Shown here in pieces: positions 44,073 through 54,249 of a stretch of DNA of 64,000 nt. The stretch is from contig CAJNDS010002408.1 of assembly GCA_905221605.1 (NCBI GenBank), positions 344,501-408,500 of the forward strand. Direction: 5' to 3'. Every line of letters begins with the position of its first letter. Position 1 is the first letter of the stretch. Under the pieces are notes generated by a model. The model was not told the DNA's origin. It saw only the letters and a list, made by a program, of their open reading frames with translations, and ran no database searches. This stretch comes from Symbiodinium natans. Taxonomy: Eukaryota; Sar; Dinophyceae; Suessiales; Symbiodiniaceae. The position numbers and the translations under genes were made by a program.

Positions 44073-45320
44073 CTACCCTGGGAAGTGCACGAGGGAGTTC
44101 TCGCAACAAACTTGAGACCGCGTACCCGCAACAGTTTTGTAAGGGCTTCGTTTCCCTGCTGTTGCAGCATCTGACACAGAAGGGTTGTCGGGATGGCCTT
44201 AATCTATTGGAGGGATATCCCGCAAACTCCTCAGGAGCCAGGGTGGTAACGACACAGGCAAAGACCAAAAGGGCTGCATCCTTTCAGGTCATCCCCGGAT
44301 TTTGCCGACGAACCAGATGGACAGTGCCTAGCCAACTCCGCAGCACTCTCCAAACTACACAGTGGTTAGGACTGGACAAGATCCCGGGGTTCAAGGCGCC
44401 AGGATCCCCGGCGTTGAGAGTGACGCCCCTACTGTCTTCTGCGACGGACGTTCTGGTGGAGGTGCCGTGGAACCCACAGGAATTTGTGGCGAAAGCCCGA
44501 CTGGTCGGCTACCCCCGACACCTGTGTCTCGGGGTGCCACCCGCCCTCAGGAAGGTAATTTTGGCGTGCTCTAAACAGCCCGCAGCCAAGGTGATTGAGA
44601 CTCGAGCAGCGCAGTCACGAAGATGGCTCCAGCGAGCCCAGGAGACCAACCACCAGGTCATCAAGGAAGTTGAGGACTCATCTCAGTTTCTGGAAGAACT
44701 GTGGCTGAAAAGTCTCGATGAAGTATCGAAAGGCTGCTCGGAAGGACCGTTCTGAGAACAGGGCTTGCCACAAGGAGCTGTAATCAGCCAACGTTTTGCA
44801 ATCCAGCAAGGGAGCAAGGTGAGGCTGATGGACGACCTGTCCCAGAGCTACATCAACGAGGCACGCAGGACAAGGACTGCTTGGAAACCATTGACCTGAA
44901 TCAGCGTATAGGCGACTGCCACTGTCCGAAGAGGCACTCAACATGGCTTACGTGGCGGTCAAGGACCCAAGCTAGGGGGAGGTTCGCTTCTTCAGGCTTC
45001 TTTGCCTTCCATTCGGCGCCGTGGCAGCGGTCCACGCGTTCCTCAGGCTCAGCTTGGCTATTTGTCATACAGGAAACACGTTTTGGCACTTGCCTTGGAG
45101 CTCGTCTTACGATGACTTCACGCTGTTGTCAACACGACAGCTGGCCCCTAGCGCAGAGGCCAGTGCATGTTTTTTTGCTAGACTTGCTCTGCTTTGAGTT
45201 TGACAGAGACGGAGACAAGGCTCCGCCGTTCCAGGAGGTCTTCAGTTCTTTGGGAGTAGAATTTGACCTTACAGACAGCAGCGAGCAAGTTTTTTTTTAG
45301 GATCCAGAATACAGCAGAAC
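44073..45320 (+). pseudogene. reverse transcriptase of the DIRS-like element, degenerate
   Basis: The upstream linker (WLQRAQETNHQVIKEVEDSS) is followed by LMDDLSQSYINEA. Then comes, in the frame starting 44922, SEEALNMAYVAVKDPS-stop-GEVRFFRLLCLPFGAVAAVHAF (motif B-like LPFG) and SSYDDFTLLS (motif C, YDD). Next are APPFQEVFSSLGVEFDL (connection region) and VIEDLAVFQEQGASSPKTWN-like sequence. The frame changes several times and a TAG interrupts motif 4. The motifs match DIRS/Ty3-type RTs rather than the Penelope-like RT at 16.5-19.3 kb. Confidence 0.7.
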
Positions 45321-46013
45321 GAACCAAAAGTCATTGAAGACCTGGCAGTCTTTCAGGAGCAAGGAGCCTCCAGCCCTAAGACCTGGAATCGACTGAGGGG
45401 AAGGCTGCACTTTGTGGCGGGCCAACTCTCTCTGGGTGCTTGCCGAAGGGCTTCATGAGAAGAAGCTCTGACATCATCAATGCCCCCGCATATGTCAGGA
45501 GACAGAACAAGAGCCTCCCTTTGCGCAGCACTTCAGGAGCTACGACATTACATAGCCGAAGCGCCGCCGAGGACGGTGCGAGCCCAGACCTCAGAGACGG
45601 TGTATCTTTTACGGACGCCTCGCAAGAGGACTCCAAGGCCTCGAAATGGGTCTGGGAGCAGTCCTGTTTAATGAAAAAAGTCCAAAGTCATCAACGAGCT
45701 TGAGAGCATAGCTGTTCTCCTGCTCTTCATTCTAGCCCGAGAATTTCTCCGGGGAAAACACGTGATGTGCTACTTAGACATTGAAGCGGTGCGCACGTCG
45801 CTCCTCAAGCTGACCAGCGATTCAAAGGCCTTGACCCTCTTGAGCAATGCTTGTGCATTGTTGGAACAGGAGCTCGAGATGATTCAGTTCTACGCTCGGG
45901 TACCGAGCAAATCCAACGCGGCGGATACCCCATCCCGCCTTGACTTTACAGGGTTGCCACACAATTGCAGGTTCAAGACCAGGTGCTTCTCGCGGAAATG
46001 GCCAAGCTGGTAA
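45321..46013 (+). pseudogene. RNase H domain and C-terminus of the DIRS-like pol, degenerate
   Basis: The piece GRLHFVAGQLSLGACRRA (RT thumb) precedes VSFTDASQEDS (catalytic TDAS) and, in another frame, MGLGAVLFNEKSP. The frame ending at 46013 then reads ELESIAVLLLFILAREFLRG, CYLDIEAVRTSLLKLTSDSK (normally YLDNEAVR) and FYARVPSKSNAADTPSRLDF. The Asn-to-Ile change in the DNE motif and the frame breaks show decay. Confidence 0.7.
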
Positions 46014-46087
46014 ACTCGCTTGTCGGGCGCCGCGCCTGACACTCCCATGACCAAGGAAGGGACTTGCATTCTCCCCGACCAAGAGAG

Positions 46088-46348
46088 GGAGATTTCGTTT
46101 CTCACACACCTGCAGAGGACAGATCCCGGATGGAAGCAGACATGGCAAATCCCCTTCCTTGGAAAAGATACCTGTGCATAAGCTTCAGTCTTGTTAGCGT
46201 GAGGGTGCACGTCATTGCAGTCTGTGCATGTGAATGCATCGCTGTGCATGGGACACAAATGAACAAGCATGGCATCGATGGATTGTCCTGTATCTTTGGC
46301 CGGGAAATGTTTTCACACATTTGAAACATTTTTGTTTGGAAAATAAGG
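46088..46348 (+). repeat. 3' end sequence of the DIRS-like element, copy A
   Basis: About 261 bases nearly identical to 47087-47347 (one mismatch seen, CCTTCCTTGG against CCTTCCGTGG). Copy A runs directly into the right 148-bp repeat, so it is probably the internal 3' untranslated part of the element. Confidence 0.8.
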
Positions 46349-46494
46349 TTATCGTGCTGCAAGTACAGACCTTTATTTTCCGGAGAAAAATTTTCGAATT
46401 CTCCGAATGAGAAAGTTTTTCGGCTCAGACGAAGAAAGGCCACAGCCCTCTCAGTCACGACCCTCGTGGAGAGGGTCGGGGAAAATTTTCTGCC
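46347..46494 (+). repeat. right 148-bp direct repeat of the DIRS-like element
   Basis: Identical to 36336-36483. It follows copy A of the 3' sequence and is followed by a CACCCACCCACTCC run. Confidence 0.85.
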
Positions 46495-46737
46495 CACCCA
46501 CCCACTCCAATAGTGCCTTACATTTGGCAGTTAGGATGTGGTAACCAATGTGCCGGTTGTGGATATCGTACCTTGTAGAGTGGCGACCACAGGAACAGTT
46601 GACGACGGAGATTTTGCAACTATGTCAGGAAATGACTCTGTGTGCACAGGATCAGCGCGAGCCTTACTTTGTGTGGCTCGAGAATTGCTTTTCTCACCAC
46701 TTTGCCTTTTTCAGCACTCTTCATGGCGCGGTCGTTG

Positions 46738-46968
46738 ACACGAGCTCAGCTAGACGAATTTCGAGTGTGGCTTCACGCTTTGAACATGGATTCCCTCGTG
46801 AAGGTGGCTGAGGTATTGGACGATCTCATGGCGGACCGTGAGATGCAGCAAAGAGAAGCTGCTGCAGCTCTTCAGCCTCAGTGGCAGTTTGTGAACCCTG
46901 AACCTGCCTTGGAGCAACCGGATGAAGCCGCTTCGTCAAGCTCTCAGCGACAGCCAGAAACTTCTTGA
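46738..46968 (+). CDS. small helical ORF between the duplicated element ends
   Basis: An in-frame stretch reads LTRAQLDEFRVWLHALNMDS, LVKVAEVLDDLMADREMQQR, EAAAALQPQWQFV and an acidic/Ser tail to TGA. A related-looking frame upstream (46548 onwards, WRPQEQLTTEILQLCQEMTL) is shifted. It resembles helical ORFs at element 5' ends, so it may be the start of another retroelement copy truncated by the duplication. Confidence 0.45.
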   Translation, partial: TRAQLDEFRVWLHALNMDSLVKVAEVLDDLMADREMQQREAAAALQPQWQFVNPEPALEQPDEAASSSSQRQPETS

Positions 46969-47053
46969 CCTGTCGTTATGAACCTGATGAATATTCTGTT
47001 CAGGCCGTCACACCTAGGTCGGACCTGTGAGGGGAAGTGAGTTAGCCGACGTT

Positions 47054-47347
47054 CGGGAGATTTCGTTTCTCACACACCTGCAGAGGGGAGATTTCGTTTC
47101 TCACACACCTGCAGAGGACAGATCCCGGATGGAAGCAGACATGGCAAATCCCCTTCCGTGGAAAAGATACCTGTGCATAAGCTTCAGTCTTGTTAGCGTG
47201 AGGGTGCACGTCATTGCAGTCTGTGCATGTGAATGCATCGCTGTGCATGGGACACAAATGAACAAGCATGGCATCGATGGATTGTCCTGTATCTTTGGCC
47301 GGGAAATGTTTTCACACATTTGAAACATTTTTGTTTGGAAAATAAGG
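47054..47347 (+). repeat. 3' end sequence of the DIRS-like element, copy B with partial third copy
   Basis: GGGAGATTTCGTTTCTCACA and the following CACCTGCAGAG occur twice in tandem (47055-47085 and 47086 onwards). The second continues through the full ~261-base block shared with copy A. After it the sequence diverges (ACACTGAAATTTGG). No 148-bp repeat follows. Confidence 0.75.
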
Positions 47348-47572
47348 ACACTGAAATTTGGTGAGCCAGCACTTTCGCTCTTGCTAGGCTGACATATACG
47401 ACTGCAGCTCGCCAAGAGCATTACCGACCGGCTCTGCGCAAACATCTTTGAGATGGTGATTTTGACTTCCTGGCATACTTCGCATTTTGCGACCTCTCTA
47501 CGTTCTCAATATCTCACTTGGGTCCTATAGCAATGAATCTCAAAGTCGCGCGCTTTTTCACACTGGGGGGTT

Positions 47573-48740
47573 TCACATCATGCTCTGCAGGCCTTTAGCC
47601 TCCCCCCTCTTCTTAAAGGCCTGAAGCCTCCACGCATCACAACCCAGCTTGGCCTCGCGGGCCTTGTCAAGCCAAGGATCTTCTTGCAACTCGAAGGGGA
47701 AATATGCAGGGTTGCTTGCACTCGGTACACGAGTGTACCACGTGATGCTTTCATTCTTTTCTTCTTCCACAGCCACTTCATGAGCAATGCTGTGAAGGAC
47801 GTCATTGGTCGACCTGCACCTCGAGCACCCTCGTTGTCGACAAAGACTAGAAGATTCTTACGAACAACGCGCTCGCGCCAAAGCCTCAAGCTCATCAACA
47901 CTGTAAGAGCCTCAAGCTCAGTGATGATTTGCTCTGCGTCCTGAACATTAAGGGCTGCACATTCTTCAGTTGACAAAGGCTGCCCAAGCCAAGATGCTAC
48001 GCGGCCTTGCTCATCGTACAAAACAGCACACAAGCCGCCAGCACCTCCTTCGTAATGAGCATCAGTGAAGAGATATACAATGTCTCTTGAGTTGGCGTCC
48101 ACACACTTGACCTTGCCTTTGCCAAAGGCTGATTTGAAGGCTCGCAGGTCGCTGACGCAGTCCTCACTCAGGACTGAATCTGCAGGGTGACCGAACAGAT
48201 GCTGAGTGAGCGAGTTGAAGGAAGCTCTGCAACACCTGCCGAAAAGGTGTCCTTCTGCAAAGGTCAATGTACCCTTCAGCTTGGCAATTTCCACTCTGCT
48301 CAAACGCCCTGCCTCAAGCACTTCAATCACCTTCTGCAAAACGGCGACTCTCAGTGTTACACACGTTGACAGATTCTTTGAGGTCGAAGCTCACGGCCAA
48401 GGTTGTTTGTCATGGAGTCAGCCTTAGGCCCATCTTTGTCGTACTTCCAACCCAGAAGCTCTAGCAACAGTGCAAAAGCTTCCCTCCGCATTGGACGCAA
48501 GTTCAGGCATACTCGCATTCAGCACGACACGATCAGGTAAACAATGCTCGACAAAACCTTATGAAGGACACGACCGAGGCCCTCCCGCCGAATTGGCATT
48601 GCTGGAAGCACTGCGCCTTCCAAGTGGAAGGGTTGAAGGCACACACGTGTGCCCACCGCAGCGACTCATCAGCAATCGCAAGCTGCCTGTAAGCGCTTTT
48701 CAGGTCAAACGATCTCGCCAGCACAGCACTGGACTTTCAT
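47573..48740 (-). pseudogene. RT/RNase H fragment of a second DIRS/Ty3-like element
   Basis: Reading on the - strand, 48724-48533 gives FDLKSAYRQLAIADESLRWA and CQFGGRASVVSFIRFCRALF (RT motifs A and B region). Frame 48339-47578 gives the thumb (GRLSRVEIAKLKGTLTFAEG) and RNase H (DIVYLFTDAHYEGGAGGLCA; AEQIITELEALTVLMSLRLW; LLVFVDNEGARGA). A frameshift near 47730-47770 moves the end motif WYTRVPSASNPAYFPFELQE into another frame. RNase H catalytic D, E and D are present. Motif C is lost in the 48340-48530 gap. It is a fragment in opposite orientation to the 10-kb element and clearly of a different subfamily. Confidence 0.75.
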
Positions 48741-51700
48741 TTTTTTAGCGGACGCCCCTTTACCACATCAGCAGCACAGTGGGCCGGTCTATTGCGACTG
48801 AGTGAGACAAGCAGACTACAACGCAACCAAAACGCCACACAGAAAACAGACGCACAACCAAAAAACAACAAGGGTGAAACGCTGCCCTCGCTCAGAACAC
48901 GACGATGTCGATGTAGTTCCCTTTTCATTCTTGCTTCATTCTTGCTCAAGGAGAGGCGCAGCATCGCAGCGATTCATGTTTTCATTGTGCTTGCCGGGTA
49001 AGCAAAACCTCCGTCCGTAATCAGTCATAAATCACCAAAAGAGCCAAAACAGTCAGTTTGGCACGTTCATCTCAGTATTCGGCTTATGTGCAGTAAAGCG
49101 CTTGCACGCAAAGAAAGTCAGACTGCATTTGCGTTGGAAAGCTTGTTCAAAGACTTTGCGTTCAATGGGCTTGTGACAAGACAAAGAAGCATCACTGCAA
49201 TCATCACCAGGTTTCCACATGATTAAAAACAGATGTGAATGAATGATTCAAATCAAATCAGAACCAGAGCATAACCAAAGAGTGCAGGTCTACCATGGAC
49301 GAGGCAATTGGGCTGTAACTGAAAAAGAAAAGTGGTGCTTGGGGCCAAGCAGGTCGACTACTCTTTCGCACATGGATCTCTCCGTTCAATTTTCGGCCGT
49401 TACCCAGCAGTGCCGACTATCAGAAGGTCTGGGGCTCTGTGGAAGCTGGAAAACCAAGGGGAGGATGGGATCAAGCCATTCAAACCGGTGAAGTACCGAA
49501 AGCTAAGATACCAGAGGGTTATGTTTACCATTCGCTTTCCATGAACGGTTCTTGTGGGACAGTCTTGCAGATCAGTCAAGAGCGGATCTTCTTTTCCAAA
49601 GTTTCTGGGCCTCAGTTTGCTGCGGAAGCATCGCGGAACAGGCAAGGCTTAAATTCGCAACTGCCCGGCTGAAACAGTTTGCAGATGTAAGGCAGGGCCA
49701 AATTTGCTGCCGCGTTCTCCTCTGCAGCTAAAGTTGCTGCAAGAGCAGCTGGCACAACCAAACTAGAGCCCAGCAGCCAGAAACCGAGAGATTATGCAGC
49801 GACGTGACACAGTTGCCAAAAGTCCATCAAACTTAATCAATTCTTCCGAATCGCAGGCCCACATTGAAAATCTGGCCAAAGGGAATACGAGCCCTAAACC
49901 CCAAAGAGCAGAACAACATGGCCTTCACCGCCTCCTAGATGGTGGGGACCCGAAAGTGGAGCTAACCGTCAGAAGTCCATGAGGGAGGAGATTTAGGGTG
50001 TTTTGATGTGTTGGGGGTGGGTTTCCTTGCGGATTCCGGCCAAACCCATAGAATATTTCATCTTGTTATCTATGGGTTCGGCCATGCCCGAAGCATATCT
50101 TGTCAGTGGTCTGGGGTTGGGGGTGTTTGATTCTTTCGAAATCTCCCAAAATCTATCTACTTAAGGATGCCTCCAAAACATTAGACCTTCTTCTGCGTCT
50201 GTGAACGAATGGGTGCGACGAGCCCAATGTACGTGAGATGGACATCCTGCATGGTACTTGAAGTTATTGTATGATAAACGGCGCGCCGAAGCTTTGAAAC
50301 ATTTGGTTCTGACAGCGTTGGCTTGCATTCATGCAGCTGTTGACCTTCCACAAACACGTAAAATTGATCAAAGGTTTCGAAACTACTCAGACGCGGTTGT
50401 GTACTTTGTTCATCAAGGCTGACGTCAAGCACCATTTGTAACGTTGGCCCGAAGTTTCAGTTCGGTTGCAATGTGTGCAAATACGGTCAGTACATACATG
50501 GAGAGCCATGCAGCGCTGTCAAGAAGAGCTGCGCACGTTCATGCAATGCTTGACGTTGCCGCCCCCTCCGGCTGCGCATCTCGATTGCTACAGCCTGTTG
50601 ACTTGCATGCTTCGCCAGCGTGACTTGTGAGGTCAAAAGCATCTCCATCACCGTCGTTGCTTCGATTCAACTTACACATGCTGCCCATTCAAGATACCAT
50701 GTTTTGTTCCAAGATGTGGATGTTGGCTTGTTCGCATTCGTTAGGACACGGCTTGCCCCTCGAGCGCATTTGCGGCAGCTGCCTCGTTCGTGTTGGGTTC
50801 TTGACAAGATAAGACCCAGTTGAATCAAGAGGCGAGGTAGGCATGAACAATGATGGTTTGTTTCTGATAAGTGCAACGTAGCTTGAGCAGTCGCATGGGT
50901 TCAGTCAGACTGTCGGGCGTCGACAGTTTTTGATGCTGCGTTTGAGGTTGGACTTGCCCTTTGACAAAGCTTTGGAGGAGCTGACGACGCGATTGGTCCA
51001 TGAAAACGCACAGGCGGAAGAACTCGCAAAAACGTGCTGTTGCAAGTTGCTTGTCGATGACCTGTTTCGTGGTTCCCTTTTTTTGCGGTAGAAAACATGC
51101 TTGGATCTTCGACGCCGCTTATGTTGCATCATGTAGTCCGCGAGTTTGCCGTGGCATATCAGGAACAAGTGGTGGCAGCTGGTTGCAGTCTTAGTGCAAC
51201 TTTTGCATGGTCTTCGCGTTTGTTGTGTGTGAAGCGTTGTTGGTCACGCAGACGCACGCACTGTTGCCCAGGTGTGAAATCTTCGAAGCCCAGGACCTGT
51301 GGACGGGCAAAGGTAGTTGGAGCGAATAAAATGAGGTCGTGGTTGCAAGGCATCAAGTACTTCGCGCGAATCAGCAGGTTTCGATGCATGAGTTTTGGTG
51401 GATTACCTGCGTAACATTGACATTTTCTGGAACAGCATTAGACAGCGTCTTACAGAATCTATGTGCGTCATGTCTTCGTCGTAGTCGGATCATGATTGTG
51501 TTCAGATCAACAGATACATTTTGCACAACTTCGTTCTTAAAATGCCTTCTGGAGTGTGGGCTGGTGCATTCATGCTTTATGTATGTATGACCACCCTTTT
51601 GGATGTTGTGTGCTTTGCGGAGTTCTATGAAGAGCAGTGTAGTACGGCAAATGACTACGTTCTTCAGGAGGCCTGTGTCGAGCGCACAGAGCCGGCCTCG

Positions 51701-54249
51701 AGCCAGCCCCAGCAAGACACCAAGAAGATCAATGATTGAGGTATTGAGGTGTTGTGCAGTTGTCGGTAATCAGAAGGCCTATTGTCGCACGGGCCAGCCC
51801 AAGCCCAAAAATACTTTATGGTGCCAGCTTATGAATGTGAATCTTTGAGGCATGTTTCAGGATCTCTTGAGCTTCTAACTAAACTCGAGCAGTTGCATGC
51901 CAGGCCACAGTCCGTCGACATTGAAGCGGGCACGTTCGGTAGGCTCCGTGGGCTCGCGGCCAAGCACGGTGGCCCAGAGGCTCACAATCCACATCATTTC
52001 GCTGTGTAGCAGCCTTGGGCGTTGAAGCAATTGAGGACAAGACAACTTTGGTCAACCTTTGGTCGTGATTGAGGTTCTCCAGCGTCCCCTTCATCAAAGA
52101 GGGGTTTGACCACGGCAGGACCCGCTTTTTACGACACAAAGTTCAGAGACACACTGCAAATGCAGTGCCATTTTCCTGTTGCGAGTTCCTCACTCGAGTG
52201 CAAGGCATGCCGGGGCGTCCGCGCAACTTCCTTGGTCAGTGGCCCCAAACTCCGCCACAACTGGCTTCTCGGCTGCTGCCCGGCAGCCTAGGGTTTGAAA
52301 GTTCGTCGCAAGTGAGAGTACACACGTGTGTATCATGTGTAGTCACTCTGTTCTTAGACAAGTAGAGTAAGTTTTCCCTGGATTCATGCTGAATTGGATG
52401 GCGTGCATGATCTCCCCGACTTCTGTCCGGATGAAAAAGATTGTGAATTTACTTGAATGCTTACTTATTCGCTCATTGTGCTCCCTCTCTCTCGCTCTCC
52501 CTTGCGCTTGATGGTTTATTGCAAGCTTGTGCTCGATATGCTGCAAGTTGGAGTGCGAAGGTCTCGCCATTGCATCGGGCATCAGGGGCCTCCGTCTGCA
52601 GGCACGTATGTGTGTCTTTGTAGGAGCCAGGCGCTAGAAGACGGTACAATGCGCTGCAACAAGAAGTGTGCGTTTTTGCTTGTTTGCACATGTTCGTATA
52701 TGTTTGCACAGACGTCGCGATACTAAATCGGTGGCCCAGTACAGATCCTGTCGGCGACCATCTCGGAAGATCGGCATTCTGTCAGGTACAACGCAACCTC
52801 GTGAAGCCTGGGGTGTCACGGCAGCAATGTTGCCTGCAAGTTGCACAGAATTTGAATGAAGCAACCAGATGCGAAAACACAAGAGAGACTTGGAGCCTGA
52901 AACCTAGCACGGAACATGTTCTTGCACCTGCCATCACAAGGCTCACCTGCCTCTCCGTCACTTGCACGGTTTCTCTAGCCAAAACATGACTTCCATCGTT
53001 GGAGCATCTTCAACTAATCGCTTTCGCCTGAATTCATCCGAACCCCGTGGCTCACTGAAACCTGGGCTTCTGTATACCACTCACACACAGCCTTCGTCCC
53101 TTGCCCGAATTTGCCCGAAAGACACGTTCCCACAAGGAAGCTAGAGCACTAATAGTCTCTTTCAATGTTTTTCGAACCTGTCTCTTGTGTCTCTTGTATT
53201 TGTTTTTTTCAGCCTTGAACTTGGCACTATCGTTGTGAGACCGGTTTTCTGGTGAATCCTTTCACTTACCGAGGATCAGCAGAACCAGAGCTTGAAACAG
53301 ATGGCCGGAGTGGGGCTTCTGGAAACCAGCGTGTGCTTTCACATGCACAAACGATGATACCTGATTCAGCACTTTTGCGCAGGCTTGCAGGAACTTGTCC
53401 CGGACATGGACGGTGGTGCAGGCACAACCACGCTCGTTTTTTAAGCTCGGATCAATGTGCAGTTTATCCGAGGGGTGGAGCGTTTTGTGGTGCGTGCGAG
53501 GGCTTTCGTTAGTCTAGAGTCCTCGCCCCATAAAGATTAGAGGTTCTCTGCTTGTATACCCTTTAAAAGCAAAGTTTTCCTATTGACATGGAGAAGAAAA
53601 TACGGGTTTTCGGGGATTCGGGGAGGGGGGGGGCTCGTACAAGGCAATTCGTTGGACACCCTGAACCTTTACAGGACAACAGGACAAAGACTTGCTTCTG
53701 CCATCTGACTCAGAAGCTGACTCAGCAGAGTCCGGCATGCAACTGCTACCATGTCTTTGTGATTCCGACTTGCGCACCGTGCTCCTCCGGCAAGAAACTT
53801 CCAGCAACAGTTTTCTGTTGCGCTTGCTGGTTCCAACAATCGAGTCTTTTGTATTCTCCCCTTCGGCTACATCTCCTCGTTTGCTCCCCAGGCTAGTGGC
53901 GATATCTTTCCTAGCGACGTAACTTCCTAGAAAGTTCTCTCTATGGCCGCCGGCCTTTGCGCCATGTTGATTGGCTTCCGCAACGATGCGGTTGACATTT
54001 TCAGTCGCCAGTGTCCTTCTCTGTAGCTTCCGCCCCGCCATTCCGTGATGATGAGACCTGCAGCATCCCCCGATTGTCCCTTCACATCCTGCTGCTGCTT
54101 GTTGGTCGCTGCCTGCGTCGCTGTGCTTTCCCTTTGCTGCAGCATTCCGAAGGGCACATGTTTGGCCAGATGGATAAAACAGAAAGATCGCGATCTTCTG
54201 CTGAGCGTGCTGTTTTACTCGTGTATGGGATTGCAAGGGCGAAGATTTG
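48741..54249. other. no confidently assignable gene
   Basis: Many short open frames are present but no domain is recognised. A stretch at 49330-49680 keeps two overlapping + frames open with Lys-rich sequence (KPFKPVKYRKLRYQRV) and may be more element remnant. A 270-codon - strand frame at 53580-54392 is Ser/Arg-rich and overlaps + strand exon-like sequence, so I do not call it. Regular short exons could be hidden. Confidence 0.3.

Larger units (their letters stand above)
36336..46494 (+). mobile_element. decayed DIRS-like (tyrosine-recombinase) retroelement, about 10.2 kb
   Basis: The element is bounded by identical 148-bp direct repeats (36336-36483 and 46347-46494). Between them, all on the + strand, lie an SR-rich ORF, a coiled-coil ORF, a tyrosine recombinase, a small Cys-containing ORF, a gag-like protein with a CCCH finger, a cytosine-methyltransferase-like domain, a YDDF-type reverse transcriptase, and RNase H ending with the ...YARVPSKSNAADTPSRLDF motif. 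The RT/RNase H style and the recombinase fit DIRS-type elements. Several frames carry stops or shifts, so this copy is dead. Dinoflagellate retroelements carrying cytosine methyltransferases have been reported (Symbiodinium); this looks like a related case. Confidence 0.75.
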
